Source: an uncultured Bacteroidota bacterium
Lineage (GTDB): Bacteria > Bacteroidota > Bacteroidia > Chitinophagales > Chitinophagaceae
DNA length: 64,000 nt
NCBI GenBank assembly: GCA_903824665.1
Contig: CAIJXT010000004.1
Location: forward strand, 102,916-166,915
Direction: 5' to 3'
The position numbers and the translations under genes are program-made. The notes beneath the pieces are model-generated. The model was not told where the DNA came from and did no database searches. It was given only the letters and a program-made list of their open reading frames with translations. Below are positions 46,396-54,862 of this stretch, piece after piece. Position 1 is the stretch's first letter. Each line of letters opens with the position of its first letter.

Positions 46396-46766
46396 ATAGC
46401 TCTACGCTGTTTTCCTTCGGCGCTATGGGACTGCAAGGCACTGGTTTGCTGCCTATGCGGTACAGCTTATGGACAGCTGTGCAGGGTTGTTCGGCTTTAC
46501 GCGCTTTTGGAGCATCCGGATCCACATCTACGACATCAAAAGGTGCCATCAGGGGCTGGGCTTCTTTTCTGCTGTCAGCAGGTGGGCAGGGTCTTTTGTT
46601 GTTACTGGTTGATTTAAGTTTGTTTCCGCCGGTCAGGAGACCGAGAGCCGCAGTGGATGTAGTCGGAGGCTAACGCCTAGCTTTTTTTACGGAATACTAT
46701 GGGCATCGGGGTGATTTCGCAAGTGAAAAATGCTTGCTAGTGGTGTAGACCCAAGGTCGAAAAGGC

Positions 46767-46798
46767 TTGTGCCAGTGAGGTATGTATAATTAATTTTG
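46767..46798 (+). promoter_or_regulatory. predicted promoter for the five-gene signalling cluster
   Basis: TAATTTTG at 46791-46798 fits the -7 consensus and TTG at 46767-46769 is 21 bases upstream. A leader of about 78 bases would precede ATG 46882. Confidence 0.5.
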
Positions 46799-46881
46799 CC
46801 TGTGTAACTAAGTGTTACTCCTAATAATAGTAGTATCACGAGTATTTTAATATTGTAATTTAGCAGCGCAACACAAATAGT

Positions 46882-47502
46882 ATGTACTCTGTCGGAATTT
46901 TAGAGAATGATAAAGGATTTCGCGAGACACTTGAAGACTTCATTTCACTTAATGGAGCATGTAGAATCGTTTTCTCTTTTGGCAGTTTCCGGGAGTTGAA
47001 GAATTTTCACCAAACTTGTGAACAGCCGGATTTTGTTTTGTTGGATATTCATCTTGATGACACAATGGGATTGAATATTATAGATGAAATTAAGCTATTT
47101 TTTCAGCGTGTGAACATCATTGTTATAACCGGCGACTATGATGAACGAATGATCCTTAAGGCGATTCAGCACGGGGCCAGTGGGTATCTATACAAGCCGT
47201 TCAGTACGAGCCAACTTAATGAGGCCATCACAAATATTGAACGCACGGGTAGTTTTCTAGATCCGGAGACACTTACCAAACTTATGTCACAACTTATTGT
47301 TCAGAAGGAATCGAAAGGAGAGGTAGAGCTGACTTCCCGTGAATCGAAAGTTTTGGAGCTTGCAAAAATGGGACGTACATATAAAGAGATGGCAAACGAA
47401 ATGGGGGTCTCATTTCATACCATTAATTTTCATCTGAAAAGCATATACATAAAAATGGATGTGAAATCGAAAGCCGAACTAATAAGTAAGTTTTTGAAAT
47501 AG
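46882..47502 (+). CDS. LuxR/FixJ-type response regulator
   Basis: The 206-residue protein has an N-terminal receiver domain (phospho-acceptor Asp55 in VLLDIHLDD; Lys in YLYKPF) and a C-terminal LuxR-type HTH (LTSRESKVLELAKMGRTYKE, then GVSFHTINFHLKSIYIKMDV). It is probably the DNA-binding output of the cluster. It is first in a run of five genes on the same strand with gaps of 26 and 51 bases, one overlap and a two-base gap. The acidic pocket reads END instead of EDD. Targets are unknown. Confidence 0.93.
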   Translation: MYSVGILENDKGFRETLEDFISLNGACRIVFSFGSFRELKNFHQTCEQPDFVLLDIHLDDTMGLNIIDEIKLFFQRVNIIVITGDYDERMILKAIQHGASGYLYKPFSTSQLNEAITNIERTGSFLDPETLTKLMSQLIVQKESKGEVELTSRESKVLELAKMGRTYKEMANEMGVSFHTINFHLKSIYIKMDVKSKAELISKFLK

Positions 47503-47528
47503 TTATATTTTTTCATGCAATACGGCAT

Positions 47529-47945
47529 ATGCGTAGAGAAGAGGTGCTGATAATATGTGAAGAGGCTGGAAAACGATATATTTATTTCTCGTTGTTGCGG
47601 TCGCTGGGGCAAAAGTGTTATCTGGCCCAAGACGCCAGAGAAGCAGAAACGTGCTTTTTGGTTGCGGAGAGAATAAGTATCGTCGTCTTCTTTTTAGCGG
47701 GGAATTTGTCGATTAAGAATTTTAGGTTTTGGCAGCTGTTAATCAGGATACTCAATTACAAAATACACCTGGTGATAATAGGGGAATTGAACGAAGCTTC
47801 TTTTTTGGCCGGCTTGCCGGAGGATAAGGCTTCAAATCTGATGTTGGTTACCCGGAACAGCAATGTAGGGTTGCCGGAAATAATTGAAATTGTAGAAGAA
47901 CAAATAAATAGCAATAGATATGAACAAAAATTTGTTGATTGTTGA
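47529..47945 (+). CDS. divergent pseudo-receiver protein
   Basis: This 138-residue protein shows the length and strand pattern of a receiver domain (VLIICEEAG at strand 1, IVVFFLAGN at strand 3, HLVIIGEL at strand 4, NLMLVTRN at strand 5). However, the strand-3 phospho-acceptor Asp is replaced by hydrophobic residues and the strand-5 Lys by Arg or Thr. It should not be phosphorylated in the normal way. Its 3' end overlaps the next gene by 26 bases, so the two are translated together. It may be a decoy or partner for the kinases. The assignment to the receiver fold is inference; no family name is certain. Confidence 0.65.
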   Translation: MRREEVLIICEEAGKRYIYFSLLRSLGQKCYLAQDAREAETCFLVAERISIVVFFLAGNLSIKNFRFWQLLIRILNYKIHLVIIGELNEASFLAGLPEDKASNLMLVTRNSNVGLPEIIEIVEEQINSNRYEQKFVDC

Positions 47946-48303
47946 TGATGACTTTATATCCAGATATGTATTGAAACAAACCATGGCGCGCCATGGTTTC
48001 AAAATATATGAAGCGAAGGACGGACAGGAAGCAATAGATTTGATAGGCAAAAATGATAGTATTGTGATGGTGTCATTAGACCTGAATATGCCTGTAATGG
48101 ATGGTTATACCTTTTTGAATACAATCAATAAATCTGGTTTAGGAGACCGATTGAAAATATTCATTACTTCTTGCACAAGCGAGTCAGACTTCTTACACAC
48201 CGCCAATTTAATTGACCTGAAACTGGATAATGTAGTGAAATATTTTGAGAAGCCATTTGATATGGGAAGCTTTGCAATATGTGTACTTGATGAATGTGTT
48301 TGA
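47920..48303 (+). CDS. single-domain response regulator (CheY-like)
   Basis: The 127-residue protein is a receiver alone with intact active site: DDD at 9-11, Asp54 in VSLDLNMPVMDG and Lys in KYFEKPFD. With no output domain it is likely a phosphate shuttle or a regulator of a protein partner. It overlaps the pseudo-receiver gene and precedes the large kinase by 51 bases. Confidence 0.92.
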   Translation: MNKNLLIVDDDFISRYVLKQTMARHGFKIYEAKDGQEAIDLIGKNDSIVMVSLDLNMPVMDGYTFLNTINKSGLGDRLKIFITSCTSESDFLHTANLIDLKLDNVVKYFEKPFDMGSFAICVLDECV

Positions 48304-48354
48304 AATGGGCCTGTATTGCAATGCGAAATAATAATTTGAAGACAAAGACAAAGT

Positions 48355-51300
48355 ATGGCCGAGACAACTATTGAAATAGGCGCAGAGTTGATGGGTAGGT
48401 TGTTTCCTTTTTACATTCTTGTAAACAGGAATTTAGAGGTTGTGTCTTGTGGGGAAACGGTGCACAGGATGTTTGAGATTGAGGTGGGCTGCAGGATTCA
48501 TACATTTTTTGACGTAATCCCGGCTGATATAATAGTATCACGTATAGAGGACATGGGTGGTAAAAGTTACCAATTGGTTACTTCTGCAGGTAAAAACGAA
48601 GAAAATCCAATGTTGATTCAGGGCGAGCTGGAGTATCTGCCATCCTGTGATCAGTTGCTTTTTTTGGGTACACCCAGCAAGAATTCAAATGTTAGTACAG
48701 CACACAATTCCGGATTAAACGGGTCTTTCGACGAATTATTTTCAGTAGTAGCCCGGTTGCCTACTAAAGAAGCAGAAAATACTGACATTCCTGAGTCTGA
48801 TAGGGTGTTTCTGCTGTCTGATACGATAAAAGGTGCTGCAATAACCAACGCCGAAGGTGCTATCCAGTGGATTTGTCGTGATTTTGAGCAGTCTATCGGA
48901 TATAAATTACACGAAATTGTGGGTAAGCGGCCGCGGGATGTGATATATGGTAAACGGTCGACCCATATACCCTCCAGCTACGTTGATGATATGGTGAAAA
49001 AGAAAAAACCATTTTCTTTTGATAATATCGGGTACAACCGAAATAGCCGTTCTTTTTGGTTTCGAACGACTGTGCAGCCGATACTGGACGACCAAAACAA
49101 TGTAAAAGGTAGATACTATTTTTTTGAGGATGTATCTGAGCTTAAAACCAACGAATACGCGTTGCACGAAAGTCAGGAGTTATGGAAGTTTGCCTTTGAA
49201 GGGGCAGGAGATGGTGTATGGTATTATGACATTCAGAATGATCTGTTTCAGGTTTCGCACAAATTCAAAGAGTTGCTGGGCTATAAAAGTTGGGATGTAT
49301 TTGCACTGGCAGAGTTGAAGCAAATCATGCTTGCAGAAGATTATGTGCATTTGATAGAAAATCTGCTTCCATCATTGACTCGTACCGATCCCTCGTTTTC
49401 GCAGGAAAACAAAATGTACAAAAAAGATGGCACCAGCAATTATTTTAAAACCCGTGGCAAGGTTGTAAAATGGACACAGGATGGGAAAATCGGTACTATT
49501 TTCGGGACACTCACCGACATCAATGAAGACAAACTCAAAGACCTTGAGCTCAGGAAAATATCGGCCAGGCTTGCTACGATACTGGGGAGTCTGAATAATG
49601 CTGTTCTGCTTGAAAACGAACAAAGACGAATAGTGCTTGCAAACCAAAAATTCTGTGATATGTTTTCGGTGCCGGTGTCATCTGGCGAATTATTGGGTAT
49701 AGATTGTTTGGAGTTGGCGAACAGCAGTAGGTACTTGTTTGCAGATCCAGCATCTTTTTCGAATAGAGTAGACTATTTGTTAGCGTGCAAGGAGATGGTA
49801 TTAGGGGACATAGTGTATTTGCAGGATGGGCGAATTCTGGAACGTGACTATATACCGGTTTTTATTGATGAACTTTATACAGGTCATCTTTGGAAGTACA
49901 GTGATGTGACCGCATCTAAAAATCTGGAGTTGCAATTAAAGAACTCTGAGGCACGGTTGTCTGCACTGATCAACAACTTTAACACGGCAGTGCTATTTGA
50001 AGATACCAGCCGGAATATCATTTTTGCCAATAAGGCATTGTACAATATTCTCGGCGAAAGCTTATCGTCTGTATCATTGGTTGGGTCCAATTCCATTACC
50101 TCTTTGGAATTTGTGAAACACCTTTTTAAATATCCTGATGAAGAGGTAACGCGGATCAATAGAATAGTGGCAGACAGGAGTATTGTTGCTGCGAAGAATC
50201 TGGAAATGGCCGATGGTCGAATACTAAAACAGCAGTTTATTCCGGTTGTAGTTGATAACGAAGATTCTGGCTTTTTGTGGATTTATGAAGACGTAACCGA
50301 CAGAACGAATTATGAAAGAAAAATTATTGAGCAGCGAGAGTATTTTCATCGGATACTCAATGAGCTGCCAGCCGATGTTTTGATACTGAATCTCGATCAG
50401 AAGTTTGATTTCATCAACAAAAATGCAGTAAAAAGTGATGAAATGAGGAGCTGGATCATTGGAAAAAACATGTATGAATACTGTGAAAGAAAGGGAATTG
50501 ATAAATCGCGGGCAGTGCAGCGCGATTTGATGTTCAGAGAAGTAGTTACGAATAAGAAAATGCAACGTAACGTAGATACACACGTCTTGCAAGATGGCTC
50601 TCATCAATATATGCTGCGATTTCTTTATCCGTTTCTGTCTGGAAAAGATGAAGTGGAATTTGTGGTAGGCTTCGGAATTGATATAACTGAGCAGATACGG
50701 AATGAGATGGAAATTGCAGAACAGCGAGCGTATTACCATGAGATTCTGAACGAGGTGCCGGCAGATATTATTATATTTTCAATTGATCATAAATATCAGT
50801 TCATCAATAAAAACGCTGTAAAGGATCCCGAAATCAGGCAATGGTTGATTGGCAAATCAGATTATGACTATTGTGATAATTTGGGAATACCCCGCGATAT
50901 CGCGCAGGAAAAACGCAGAAATTTTGAGCAAGTATTGTCATATAAGAAGCCGGTCAGTTTTATTGATGATGTGCGTGAAAAGGATAAAAGTGTTTCTCAT
51001 ATTCTGCGTATAATATACCCATTCTTAAAGGCAAACGGAGATGTGAAGTTTGTGATCAGCTATGGAATAGACGTGACCCAACAAATACAAAATAAACGTC
51101 GAGCCGAAACCCAGGAAAAAGTTGTGCTGAATTTGCTGCAACTGGTTAAGGATGGCGTGTTTTCGTGTTCCGCAGATGGCACAACTAATTTTTATAACGA
51201 TTCGTTTGCAAGGATACTAGGTATTGAAGGTAAGACTGAATTGCACAGTGTTAACTTTTCTGCAATGTTGTCGGCCAGTGATCAAGATAATTTTTTGAAA

Positions 51301-52203
51301 AGTATAGAGATGCTTGATTTTACCGGTCAGGAACAATCATGCATTCTACGGATTTTGAAGGGAGATGGCAAAGAACAGTATCTGGATTTTACAATTGATT
51401 CTTCAGTTAATAAAATAAATGGCCCCTATATGGGCAGGATAACGGATATAACCGAAGTCGTCAACAAAGAATTGTACCTCAACCAAATAATCGCAAAGGA
51501 GAAAGAGCTCAATAATACCAAGTCGCAGTTTATCCGTATAACCTCTCATGAATTGCGTACTCCGCTAGCAATTATTCAGGCTAACGCGGAAATTCTGGAG
51601 ATGATGAATAGTGGTACCCTTAAAAATCATGGAAATCTGAAACCAGCGGTAATGACAGGGAGAATAGTGAAGGAAGTGAGGCTTATGACTGAGATTCTGA
51701 ATGAGTTGATGATGGTGAGCCGAATAGAGGCGGGGAAAATTGATTTTGCTGTAACTGAGGTAGATATTCTGGCGTTTGTACATGCTATAAAAAAAGACCT
51801 TTATGAACCGCACACAGACGGCAGAATTCTAACGGTAGAAAGCGCTTCTGATCAGCCGTTGATGGGGAGTATAGATCAAAAATTAATGAGGCATGCTATT
51901 GTAAATCTTGTAAATAATGCTTTCAAGTATTCATCGGGAAAGAAGTCGCCAGAGGTTGTGCTCACGAAAACCGACAACTCCATAATTTTCGAGGTTGTAG
52001 ACTATGGTATTGGAATACCTAAACATGACCATAGGAAGCTTTTTTCGGCTTTTTTCAGATCGTCAAATGTTGCGACAATTCCGGGTTCCGGTTTGGGACT
52101 AATGGTGGTAGATTATGTGGTAAAGAAGCATAATGGTACTGTTTCGTTTACCAGCTCGGAAAATCAGGGTTCCATTTTTAAGATTACTATTCCTTTTAAT
52201 TGA
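48355..52203 (+). CDS. giant soluble multi-PAS sensor histidine kinase
   Basis: The 1,282-residue protein has no signal peptide or membrane helix. Residues about 10-110 resemble the HNOBA domain of guanylate cyclases and NO-linked kinases (LFPFYILVNRNLEVVSCGE, then LPSCDQLLFLGTPS). About seven PAS domains follow (roughly 140-255, 262-390, 400-525, 535-660, 665-790, 795-920, 925-1040). The 3rd and 4th are similar, as are the 5th and 6th. The kinase core has HisKA with His1065 in SHELRTPLAII and a HATPase with GSGLGLMVV. The fifth gene starts two bases after its stop. It probably senses a soluble signal and feeds the receivers of the cluster. Confidence 0.93.
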   Translation: MAETTIEIGAELMGRLFPFYILVNRNLEVVSCGETVHRMFEIEVGCRIHTFFDVIPADIIVSRIEDMGGKSYQLVTSAGKNEENPMLIQGELEYLPSCDQLLFLGTPSKNSNVSTAHNSGLNGSFDELFSVVARLPTKEAENTDIPESDRVFLLSDTIKGAAITNAEGAIQWICRDFEQSIGYKLHEIVGKRPRDVIYGKRSTHIPSSYVDDMVKKKKPFSFDNIGYNRNSRSFWFRTTVQPILDDQNNVKGRYYFFEDVSELKTNEYALHESQELWKFAFEGAGDGVWYYDIQNDLFQVSHKFKELLGYKSWDVFALAELKQIMLAEDYVHLIENLLPSLTRTDPSFSQENKMYKKDGTSNYFKTRGKVVKWTQDGKIGTIFGTLTDINEDKLKDLELRKISARLATILGSLNNAVLLENEQRRIVLANQKFCDMFSVPVSSGELLGIDCLELANSSRYLFADPASFSNRVDYLLACKEMVLGDIVYLQDGRILERDYIPVFIDELYTGHLWKYSDVTASKNLELQLKNSEARLSALINNFNTAVLFEDTSRNIIFANKALYNILGESLSSVSLVGSNSITSLEFVKHLFKYPDEEVTRINRIVADRSIVAAKNLEMADGRILKQQFIPVVVDNEDSGFLWIYEDVTDRTNYERKIIEQREYFHRILNELPADVLILNLDQKFDFINKNAVKSDEMRSWIIGKNMYEYCERKGIDKSRAVQRDLMFREVVTNKKMQRNVDTHVLQDGSHQYMLRFLYPFLSGKDEVEFVVGFGIDITEQIRNEMEIAEQRAYYHEILNEVPADIIIFSIDHKYQFINKNAVKDPEIRQWLIGKSDYDYCDNLGIPRDIAQEKRRNFEQVLSYKKPVSFIDDVREKDKSVSHILRIIYPFLKANGDVKFVISYGIDVTQQIQNKRRAETQEKVVLNLLQLVKDGVFSCSADGTTNFYNDSFARILGIEGKTELHSVNFSAMLSASDQDNFLKSIEMLDFTGQEQSCILRILKGDGKEQYLDFTIDSSVNKINGPYMGRITDITEVVNKELYLNQIIAKEKELNNTKSQFIRITSHELRTPLAIIQANAEILEMMNSGTLKNHGNLKPAVMTGRIVKEVRLMTEILNELMMVSRIEAGKIDFAVTEVDILAFVHAIKKDLYEPHTDGRILTVESASDQPLMGSIDQKLMRHAIVNLVNNAFKYSSGKKSPEVVLTKTDNSIIFEVVDYGIGIPKHDHRKLFSAFFRSSNVATIPGSGLGLMVVDYVVKKHNGTVSFTSSENQGSIFKITIPFN

Positions 52204-52205
52204 AA

Positions 52206-53291
52206 ATGACTAAGGTACTACTAATAGAGGACGAAAAAAATTTGCTGGAATCACTGGTGATAATTATTGAGGCCAATGGCATTGAATGCATATCAGCTCA
52301 GAATGGTAGTGACGGCATAGCATTGTTGCACAGCGGTTTGCATTCGGTAGATCTGATCTTATGTGATATCAACTTACCTGACATGTCTGGGTATGATATA
52401 CTGGCTGTAGTGAAGAAAGACAAAACACTATACAAGATTCCGTTCGTTTTCCTCACAGCATATGCTGATGAAAAGGATGTTCGGGCAGGAATGAATCTGG
52501 GCGCTGATGACTATCTGACCAAACCAGTAGGTGCAAAGGAACTGGTAGAAGCGATAAGGTCCAGAATTATTGTTGATGAGCAAAAAAAGACGCACAAACA
52601 GGAAGAGATAAACAGTAAATGGCTGAGCATACTTAATGCCAACTTCAAACAGGAATTTTTCACACCAATAAACGGGATACTTAATGCTTCTTTTTTGCTG
52701 GGCGATGCTCAAATGCCGATGGATATAGATGCCCTTCAAAATACGGTGCAAGCCATTTACATTTCCAGCTTCCGGATGTACCGGAATGCCAGAAACCTTG
52801 TTCTGTTTTCGCTGATCACTACAAACAAACTTAGCAGTTACGAGACAATCATTTCGAAAGGAACTGTAAATAGTGTGCTTGACAATGTAATGCAATGGTA
52901 TCATAACGGGTTGATAAAGAACAAGATAGACGTCGATATTTGCGATTCGGGTATTCCTTTGGGTAGGTATGATCGTGAGTTGCTGAATGTGTTATTTACT
53001 GAATTGGTGGACAATGCTCTGAAGTTTAATGCAGGTTTGGTTGGCAACCCGGTTGTGAGTCTTGAGACTGCGTCTGCGGGTTTTACATTTTCTACTACGA
53101 ACAATTTCGAACAAACAATTGATTTTGAGCTCAGCGATGTACGTCCTTACAAGAAATTTCACAAAGACGAATCTTATGTAGGTTTAGGGCTTGGATTATT
53201 TCTTTGTATACATCTGGCAGGCAAGCTAGATTTAGATTTGAAAATATTCAAAGATGAAGGATCTATTACTGTAACATTGTCCTCCAGGTAA
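52206..53291 (+). CDS. receiver fused to a degenerate kinase-like domain
   Basis: The 361-residue protein (from ATG 52206) has a complete receiver domain (Asp54 in CDINLPDMSG; Lys in YLTKPVG). The second part follows HisKA-HATPase order, but the phospho-acceptor site reads KQEFFTPINGI, where His is replaced by Gln149. The N box (FTELVDNALKFN) and a G-rich end (YVGLGLGLFL) remain, but the D box is not seen. It may bind a partner kinase or ATP in a regulated way instead of acting as a kinase. It is the last of the five genes. Confidence 0.85.
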   Translation: MTKVLLIEDEKNLLESLVIIIEANGIECISAQNGSDGIALLHSGLHSVDLILCDINLPDMSGYDILAVVKKDKTLYKIPFVFLTAYADEKDVRAGMNLGADDYLTKPVGAKELVEAIRSRIIVDEQKKTHKQEEINSKWLSILNANFKQEFFTPINGILNASFLLGDAQMPMDIDALQNTVQAIYISSFRMYRNARNLVLFSLITTNKLSSYETIISKGTVNSVLDNVMQWYHNGLIKNKIDVDICDSGIPLGRYDRELLNVLFTELVDNALKFNAGLVGNPVVSLETASAGFTFSTTNNFEQTIDFELSDVRPYKKFHKDESYVGLGLGLFLCIHLAGKLDLDLKIFKDEGSITVTLSSR

Positions 53292-53523
53292 ATTTGTTGG
53301 TAATATATAATATCTGTAGGAAATTTTTTGCCAGACATGAGGCGCAGACGGCCGGATTGACATGCCGTTTGGTAGGGAGATTCGAGATGTATAGGTTGCC
53401 TGAATAATTGAAGGAATACCTTGTGCAACAGCAGCCCTTGTTATGTTGTTCTTTCGGGGTAATTTTGCAGGGTGGCCGCGAATGTGGCGCCCAATCCCGG
53501 GTAGGGGTAAAAATAGTTTTATT

Positions 53524-53796
53524 ATGATCAATCGTATCTTGTTTGTTGCTGCACTGTTTTTGGTGAGCTCGTGCAATAATGGGGAATCAACTGCATCGGT
53601 AACCTTGCCGGGAGCGACAGAAAGCACTACCACCGCTGCACAACCGGTGCTTGCTGCCAATATAGACCCGGTGTGCGAAATGACCTATGACACCAGCTGG
53701 ACGGAAAGCACGGTGTATATGAATGATACGGTACACTTCTGCAGCGAAAACTGTAAGACGGCTTTTGTGGCCCATCCGGAGAAGTACAAGAAATAA
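53524..53796 (+). CDS. YHS-domain lipoprotein
   Basis: I start at ATG 53524 (90 residues), where a lipoprotein signal begins (MINRILFVAALFLVSSC; Cys17 lipidated). The C-terminal 40 residues form a YHS domain (DPVCEMTYDTSW, then VHFCSENCKTAF), which binds metal through Cys in copper or heavy-metal handling proteins. It likely sits in the outer membrane facing the periplasm. The low-complexity Ser/Thr/Ala linker is normal. Confidence 0.85.
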   Translation: MINRILFVAALFLVSSCNNGESTASVTLPGATESTTTAAQPVLAANIDPVCEMTYDTSWTESTVYMNDTVHFCSENCKTAFVAHPEKYKK

Positions 53797-53823
53797 TCGG
53801 GTACCCGGATAGCAGCAGGAGGA

Positions 53824-54582
53824 TCAGTGGCTTTTGCCGGCTGATTCTTTTTTGCGTACACGCAGGTTGAGCATCTCTACCAGTATAGAGAAAGCCATGG
53901 CGAAGTAGATATAGCCCTTGGGTATGCCGTTTTCGAAGCCCTCGGCTATTAGAGAAACGCCGATGAGCAGCAGGAAAGATAGTGCCAGCATCTTGACAGT
54001 AGGGTGCTTGTGTACAAAGTTGCTGACAGAGCCTGATGCAAAAAACATGATACCAACGGCAATGATCACGGCAGCGATCATGACACCTACATGGCTGGCC
54101 ATGCCCACGGCGGTAATCACGGAGTCGAGCGAAAAGACCACGTCGAGCAGGAGGATCTGAAAGATGATAGCACCAAAAGTGTGTGCCTTCCCCTTGGCAT
54201 TTTGGTGTTCGTCGCCTTCCAGTTTTTCGTGTATCTCGGCAGTGCTCTTATAAATGAGGAAGAGGCCACCTACTATGAGTATAAGGTCACGACCAGAAAT
54301 TTCGAGTTTTTCAAGCATTTCCTTGTTGTCGAGCCCGATCCAAACACCTGGGTTGAAGAGGCCGTCTTTGAGCTGCATGACCCAGCTAATAGACAACAGC
54401 AGCATGATGCGGGTGATCATAGCCAGTGCCAGACCCGTCTTGCGGGCTTTGTCTTGCTGGTGGGCAGGCAATTTGCCGGTGAGGATGGATATAAAAACAA
54501 TATTGTCGATACCCAATACGATCTCGAGAACGGTAAGGGTGACTAAAGAAATCCAGATTTCGGGGTTGGTTAACCAAGCCAT
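53824..54582 (-). CDS. TerC family membrane protein
   Basis: The 252-residue protein has about seven membrane helices and the paired acidic motifs of the TerC family (EIVLGIDNIVFIS in helix 2 and VFSLDSVITAVGM). The family is linked to manganese efflux at the Sec translocon and to tellurite resistance. No ter operon genes are nearby, so the Mn-efflux role is more likely. It converges with the YHS-protein gene. Confidence 0.92.
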   Translation of the reverse strand: MAWLTNPEIWISLVTLTVLEIVLGIDNIVFISILTGKLPAHQQDKARKTGLALAMITRIMLLLSISWVMQLKDGLFNPGVWIGLDNKEMLEKLEISGRDLILIVGGLFLIYKSTAEIHEKLEGDEHQNAKGKAHTFGAIIFQILLLDVVFSLDSVITAVGMASHVGVMIAAVIIAVGIMFFASGSVSNFVHKHPTVKMLALSFLLLIGVSLIAEGFENGIPKGYIYFAMAFSILVEMLNLRVRKKESAGKSH

Positions 54583-54749
54583 GTTATGTGTGCTTTATGC
54601 TAAAAGTGTGCAAAACTACGTAAGTCGCACTTATTTATATTCAATCTCTGATAATAAAAGTATGCCGGTATGCACTCCGGTATATGGGTAATGTGTGGAT
54701 TACAGGTTTGTGGCAGTAATAACATTATCTATAAGAAAGGTAGTTGTTC

Positions 54750-54757
54750 TAAGTTTG
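54750..54757 (+). promoter_or_regulatory. predicted -7 box for mutS2
   Basis: TAAGTTTG fits TAnnTTTG, giving a leader of about 100 bases before ATG 54863. No clear -33. Confidence 0.35.
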
Positions 54758-54862
54758 CATATAAATAGAACAGTGCGGCCGACACGATAGCTGAATGCGC
54801 TGTGGGTGCCGGAACCTAATAGAGAACCAAGCGCGTTTGCAGAACGCTGATAAGTTGTGACC

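Larger units (their letters stand above)
45954..46790. other. 837-bp non-coding stretch, hairpin-rich
   Basis: No convincing gene is present. Near the HTH gene are three TATGATAT-like sites (46020-46068). Then come a short 6-bp stem TTATTA/TAATAA (46233-46254), a 15-bp A/T-rich hairpin (46315-46349), a 9-bp stem (46366-46395) and a further GC-richer stretch to about 46680. The short open frames here have no features of real proteins. From memory, similar runs are scattered in Bacteroidota genomes, so a repetitive element is possible. Confidence 0.6.

Noticed and set aside
46425..46673. 82-codon open frame in the non-coding stretch
   Set aside because: No signal peptide, family pattern or promoter; composition is like the surrounding hairpin region.
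54583..54862. tRNA or riboswitch upstream of the MutS2 gene
   Set aside because: No cloverleaf or known aptamer pattern could be made from the 280 bases; only a -7 box was found.
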